A stretch of 64,000 nt of DNA from Stichopus chloronotus (taxonomy: Eukaryota; Echinodermata; Holothuroidea; Aspidochirotida; Stichopodidae): NCBI GenBank assembly GCA_021234535.1, contig CM037846.1, positions 17,930,150-17,994,149 on the forward strand, given 5' to 3'. The position numbers were made by a program, and so were the translations under genes. The notes beneath the pieces were generated by a model. It worked only from the letters and a program-made list of their open reading frames with translations. It was not told where the DNA came from and ran no database searches. Shown in pieces: positions 59,217-64,000 of this stretch (position 1 is the first letter of the stretch; each line of letters starts with the position of its first letter).

Positions 59217-60950
59217 TTTGGTTCCTTGCATCAGCAAAGGAACCTATGCAGTCAGGATGACGTGTGTATGTGAGGGCGAGTGTATGTATATGTGTGTGTG
59301 CCTGTGACACTCGCTTGGGCACGCTCTAACTCAATTGGGGAAAGTCAGATGAAAGTCAAACATGGCATGTAGTTTCGCCGTATTGAGAAGGTGTGCGTTG
59401 TAGTTTTTGGTGAAGATCAAAGGTCGTCTGGGGGACTGGGGCAAAATTCTGAAAAATTTTTTAACACCATATCTCAAGTTGCAAAGCTTGGACAAAGTTA
59501 ATACTTGGTATATAGATGCATTATGATAGTGGTGCCTTCGGAATGTTCAAGATTTTTGGGTGCAAGGTCCAAATGGGCCATATGGAAATCAAATTGCAAA
59601 TCATACAAAATACGTCTTCTTCTACAGTTTGTATGATTACGTTGAAATTGTGTCCCATTACTACTATGGTAGTGGTTCCTTAAAGTTGTTCAACATTATT
59701 GTTCTCATATGGACCATATCGACATTTAATGAAATCATACAAACTGATTCTTTTCTAAATATTTTGCTTTACAATCTGAAAGGTTTATCAAATTAGCAAT
59801 GTGGTAGTGGAACCTTTTGCATTGTTCAGCATTCGTGGGTCCGACTGCAGAATGGGCCATATGCGCCATAAACTATTACATTGTGCAAAGGGATAGTTGT
59901 TTTCAGAATGTTACAATGTTGAGGGGTTTTGTATATTAGTACTATGGCAGTCGAGTGTCTTTGACTGAACAGCATTCATATGGACGAACTTTTTAGGGTC
60001 CAATGTCCGGAACGGGCCATATGGGACATTTTATAAAATTATGAAATATATTTCTTTCTGTACAGATTGTATGTCACAAAAGTGGAAGGTCTGTCACATC
60101 AAACCTTATCTAACATTAGGATGTTCTGGATGTGAGGGTTTATGGTCAGAAATGGACCATATGGACGATTGTACAAAATCGTACAAATGCTTCTTTTTCT
60201 TCATAATTTACACCACATCTGTGCTAGAAGCCGCAGTGCCCTAGGGCTCTTCTTTCATTGGGAGCTAAGCTTCTAAAGCCCCCTCGCTTCCGCCATCTCT
60301 GCTCAAGTAGTGTCCATCATCATCCTCTCACATGCTAGCTGGAATTGCGGTAAGAAGAATTGTGGATTAAAATACAACCCAGGTATCCGGCAATAGTCTG
60401 ATAAGTTCCTAGACTCTTGCACTCTAGTAGTTATTCCTTAATTATTTCAGAGATTTTTGGTCTACATTGAAAGTAGACTACGCGCGAGTTTATTTTTGAA
60501 AATGTTGAAGGCTTCACCAGGTCAAGATCACGTGATTCAAGGTCAAGTACGCAAAAGGGCTCTAAAAGTGTGTCGCGATCTCCCCCTAAACGGTAAGTCG
60601 GATGAACTTCAAACTTGCTGGTTGGTGCGTGAGAATAAAATGGTCTCTTAATGGCTGGCGTCATAGTTTAAGGTCAAAGGTCACTGTTACTATAGCGCAT
60701 AATACATTGTGTTAAGGGCTGGTAGTGCATGGTGTCAACATGACTTTACATCTTTACCTTTTCACGAATGTGACACGGTATTTCAACCTATGCAGCCATG
60801 TTTTGAGCCGAGGGACTATGTCTGGTCGCAGTGTCATTTTCCATGCGTTAGTACCTACACTCAGTATATTTTTAAAGAGTAACGTATATGCCTGCTCACA
60901 GTTGTACAGGAACACCGAGTTGCTTACAAACCTTTATGATATTAGGGACT
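59217..60950 (+). repeat. AGGTCA/CCATATGG dispersed repeat, copy 2
   Basis: It starts with a hairpin GGTTCCTTGC-ATCA-GCAAAGGAACC (59220) and ATGACGTGTGTATGTG, as in the 28.9 kb copy. A degenerate internal tandem carries GGGCCATATGG or GGACCATATGG at about 59573, 59711, 59849, 60013 and 60160. AGGTCA words follow, including AGGTCAAAGGTCA (60671-60683), and then TTTCAACCTATGCAGCCATG (60779), the landmark shared with 29768. The locus is longer than the other copy. Open frames over it (59560, 60041, 60457, 60725) are not recognisable. Confidence 0.65.
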
Positions 60951-61331
60951 TTTGGATATCAGGACGGTAGATAAAGAGGACGGAACGCGCAGCGAATAAA
61001 ATGCACTGTGCATGAGCAGAGTCCATCATCCCACGGACCTGTTGATTTTCAGAACGGTCGTTCTAGAAACAGGACGGTACAGTGGTTGCCATATTTATTT
61101 CCCTAGTCTATGTAGGTTTGCCATTCACCATTGTTACAGCATAGTGATGAGAGTGGAAGCTAACAAAGCTTTGCAAACTTTCTAAATAAATGCGCGCATC
61201 ACTGTTATGATGTTATTCTAACTCACCGTCGTCTCCATACACGGAACGCCTTAAATGTCTGTAGGGAACGCTGTGCGCGCGTAGTTTTTATTTCTTCCTC
61301 CTGTTGCTCTACCGTCGTGAATCTAATACTA

Positions 61332-61644
61332 GCCTGTTTTCGCAAACAGGACGCGGACGTAGAATTCAGTGTGCAGTGTGCAAAATGGGACAGTCACCAT
61401 AGTGACCACGCGAATATCCTCCGTCCTGTCGAAATCTACAACCGTTCTCAGGAAAATTAACGTTCGTTCCAGATTGGTGCGCGCGGCCAGTAACCACATG
61501 CTATTAGGTATGTTTCATCCTGAGCGCTCCGTTCATAAAGTGCGAAACCGTACAAATGTACGACGCGTGTCCGAGTACACATACAGTCACGACTGATTAA
61601 TTCCGTGTACTTTCGGCGCTTCCGTCGTGTTTGCGAAAACAGCC
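61332..61644 (+). mobile_element. TIR element with 75-codon frame, copy 2
   Basis: A 313-bp element with terminal inverted repeats GCCTGTTTTCGCAAAC (61332-61347) and GTTTGCGAAAACAGCC (61629-61644). ACTA occurs next to both ends (61328-61331 and 61646-61649, one base offset on the right), a possible target duplication. The inverted twin is at 43415-43736. It carries the plus-strand frame 61369-61596. It is a MITE of undetermined superfamily, and the two copies are nearly identical, so the family moved recently. Confidence 0.85.
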
Positions 61645-61681
61645 CACTAAAGCACGCACAACATGCTTTCCATGGCATTCC

Positions 61682-61760
61682 AAAACATCCAGAGTGATGG
61701 TGCGGCGGATCTGAGAAATACTTTGACGCGCACACATTTCTAGGTATACTTTTGACGCAT
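61682..61760 (+). repeat. Partial R1-like segment
   Basis: AGAGTGATGGTGCGGCGGATCTGAGAAATACTTTGACGC parallels AGAGTGATGGCGCTCTGATCTGAGAAAT and TACTTTGACGCCCAC of R1 copy 2, with the middle missing. It suggests that the AGGTCA-type repeat and R1 travel together in the same order here and at 28.9-30.3 kb. Confidence 0.45.
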
Positions 61761-63594
61761 ACTCGAGTTCTACGCACATATGTACGCGCATACAGGTATT
61801 TGTGAAGTTCGACGCATAGTGGGTTGTACTGCAGTACTAAATCACAAAGCTCTGATGAAAATAATATACAGCTCAGCGTACCCCGCGAGTACATGAAATG
61901 ATGTATGAATTACCATGCAAAACGTTAGTTATGAAATTTTGCAACTCCGCGGCAGTAATTTCACTTACTCAAATACAAAAAACCTCTGCGGTCAAAATGA
62001 CGCATAACCTTTTCATCCAGTAATATGTCCGCAGTGTATAGATAAAGCAGTTTTGCCAATAAAACACATTCATTTTGCAAAGTGACTCGAAACGAGCATG
62101 TGTATGTTAAACAAATCACAGATACCGTATCAGCATGCGTAGTTGATTATTCTGACTCGCTTCAAACATAAGACAAACGTACGCTAGCCTACCGTATACT
62201 AACAGTAGTAGATGTTCCGCAGCACATTGGTAACCCACTTCACACATTGCCTTTCTCTGCGCACGATGTCTGTAGTATTAATATAACTGACTCGTCGTAC
62301 CATGCATTTCATACTGTGCTGTGACGATGTCTTTATGGAAATAGTGATGCCAATGCCCTCGAAATATGTCGAGCAGAACGTTAAACGTATCAATTTAAAA
62401 ATTAAAATGACATGGAAAATAAGTATTGAAATTGTTTCGATTATAGTTTTGTAAACTCTGATAATATATTGAAAGTTGTAGATTCGCAAAAGTGACTGCA
62501 GAGAACATGGATCGATCTCACAACTTGCATTGCTGTCTAAACATTTTGTACAGTGTAGATACTATCAACTGTTCAGACAGGTAAATATCGTTTGTCGAAG
62601 CTAACATACCCCTGCAAGTGTAGAATGCCAAAAACATTTGCATGGCACGTATAAAATCCCTAAATTAACAACCGCAAATGGCTCATGAACTTAAATTTAA
62701 GGTTTCCTCCTAGAAGGTATTTTCTGCCACATTGACTTGGGACTTTTGCCGTTGCCTAACATGTAAACTTATACTTATATACTTATAACATAACCAACAC
62801 ATGTGTTACTAAGATAGTATCTTACTGTAGAGGCAGTAAGATTTTCAAACAATTTTTATCGTAGTTGTTTATAAATGTTTTGTATGTTGTCTAATATATT
62901 GCTATGCTGACATGGGGTCATATGGAACAGGATGGCACATTTTATGTCAAAGTTTGCACATTTAACTTCAGAAATATTTTTAAAGTATTTCACCTTATAT
63001 AAGAGTGTTACGAAAAACCAAAGCAAACTGTTGACTCCAACCCAAATGGAGTTGAGCCCAATCTCAATCATATAGTTGCCCACATTCGTAGGTGGGGGGG
63101 GGGGGAGGGGAAGGATGAACGATTCCACACACACTCTTAAAAAGTTCTAATTTGAATTTTCTGCTCTCCACATCCCCACCTGATTCAGATGAGTGATATT
63201 GGCAGTTGGACTTGGACTCCTCGATAGGGCCTTTGTCCCTAAACCCCAACAATGGCCCCTCTTGTGGGCCCCTCGACCCTCCACCAGGGGGGACGGGACG
63301 GGAGCAGATTGCTTTACAATAGACATGATGCCTTCTGTGTCATATGGCTCCAACTTGTTAGCACACCCACTTTTCATATTTTTACACCCACAACCAAGAT
63401 TTCTGCCTCAGGGAAGTGAATTTCATCTTGTTGCAGTGAGCCTATACCCTGCAGCAATTGCTTCTCGTGCTTTTTCCAATATCAAGCCCATTACATATGC
63501 TACATAAGGGTTGTTTTAAGCCTTATACGTCTATGATTATGAATGGATTCTTAGGCATAAACTAGATAAAGTTTAAACTTTTATTTCGTTTCAG
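61761..63594. other. Unannotated stretch
   Basis: No gene is supported. G12 lies at 63094-63105. The 104-codon frame at 63193-63507 crosses GGGCCCC-rich DNA and has no recognisable domain. The last 20 bases are a pyrimidine-rich tract ending TTTCAG. Confidence 0.35.
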
Positions 63595-63664
63595 TGCATG
63601 CCATTTTACTCATACAGATGAAATCACTCTGTTCATCAACGACCAGACTGATCATCGTATCTAA
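63595..63664 (+). pseudogene. Exon-like fragment related to the 58196 exon
   Basis: Immediately after a strong acceptor (TTTATTTCGTTTCAG, ending 63594) the frame from 63596 reads ACHFTHTDEITLFINDQTD and soon stops at 63662-63664. The 58196 exon has VCHFIPTDEELDLIVQQQTD at the matching place: CHF, TDE and QTD are shared with one residue of length difference, and the DNA is visibly similar (TGCCAYTTTA, ACNGATGAA, CAGACTGA). It could be the terminal exon of a paralogue or a decayed duplicate. The match is short, so it may yet be chance. Confidence 0.35.
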
Positions 63665-63894
63665 GAAAAAGATATACATAATGAACACAAAACAGGCATA
63701 ATGTTTATTGCGTAAAACTCATGCAAATATAGTTCTTTTTTATAAACAGTTCTTCCTCATCAAAATCCATCTCATCAGAATTCATCTTTTTTAACATGCA
63801 ATACTGAACAGAATTGTTTTCCCAATTTAAACTCAGATTATAAACTGAAACGCGGATTACACGAGCGCAGAATTATTAAGGAGCTCTCGACTTG

Positions 63895-64000
63895 TAAGCA
63901 CACTTGTCGACTTCTCCAAATATTACGTCGTTTTGAGTCACTGCGCATGCGTCACGTCAGTCTCACTCGTTCACTTGCCAACTCGAGGACGCCAAAACCA
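63895..64000. promoter_or_regulatory. Promoter-like end of window, NRF1- and CRE-like sites
   Basis: After AT-rich DNA the last hundred bases become CpG-richer and contain CTGCGCATGCGTCACGTCAG (about 63940-63960): an NRF1-type palindrome GCGCATGC next to a CRE-like CACGTCA. Such pairs are common at TATA-less housekeeping promoters. No transcript start or downstream exon can be seen as the window ends. Confidence 0.35.

Overview
The window looks like AT-rich, intron- and repeat-dominated nuclear DNA of a marine invertebrate. The many TAGGCCTA-type motifs (3610, 13140, 32522, 36483, 39690, 42682, 42779, 45287, 46275), the CAGTGGCGTAGCCAG-type repeats and the AGGTCA-rich repeats fit an echinoderm best; this is an inference from sequence style, not a proven assignment. 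No operons, no rRNA and no intact tRNA gene were seen. Almost all longer open frames are unsupported, and clear coding sequence is confined to one decayed retrotransposon plus a few exon-like fragments.

Layout. 1-10.4 kb: mostly unique intergenic or intronic DNA with one exon-like ORF (1045), a 20-bp tandem repeat (2393), a TTAA-flanked MITE (4205-4550) and GACT-rich repeat arms (5471-6360). 10.46-11.97 kb: a 35-bp satellite, 43 units. 13.3-15.8 kb: dispersed repeats (families called R2 and R1 here). 17.2-17.6 kb: an alternating 33/34-bp minisatellite. 22.5-23.3 kb: a tRNA-like SINE head joined to a hammerhead ribozyme on the minus strand, then a second MITE family and an AT-rich TTCGAATATATAC block. 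26.4-27.3 kb: a motif cluster with a perfect 20-bp palindrome. 28.6-30.9 kb: an ATC/TGG minisatellite split by about 1.5 kb of repeat carrying AGGTCA arrays and an R1 copy. 31.3-31.5 kb: an LTR-like promoter/polyA block. 38.2 kb: a 50-bp near-perfect palindrome. 40.66-43.38 kb: 2.7 kb bounded by long inverted repeats, with a 320-bp TIR element next to it whose inverted twin lies at 61.3 kb. 44.9-45.6 kb: two truncated MITE copies. 47.8-50.7 kb: an L1/Tx1-like LINE, frameshifted, with poly(A) tail and a MITE inserted in its 3' UTR. 51.4 kb: (TA)48. 54.6 kb: a third TTAA MITE family. 56.0 kb: a helix-turn-helix fragment. 58.2 kb: the best host exon candidate, a type II membrane-protein N-terminus with matching splice sites, and a related exon-like piece at 63.6 kb. 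59.2-61.9 kb: a second large copy of the AGGTCA/CCATATGG repeat family. The last 100 bases look promoter-like.

How the parts relate: most structure here is transposition history, with TTAA elements in and beside older repeats, nested insertions and truncated copies. The most notable single item is the minus-strand hammerhead ribozyme at 22503-22544, whose core, stem I and a two-base-pair palindromic stem III can all be read directly, fused to a pol III-type A/B box head. The host gene(s) to which the 1045, 58196 and 63595 exon candidates would belong are not resolved within the window.
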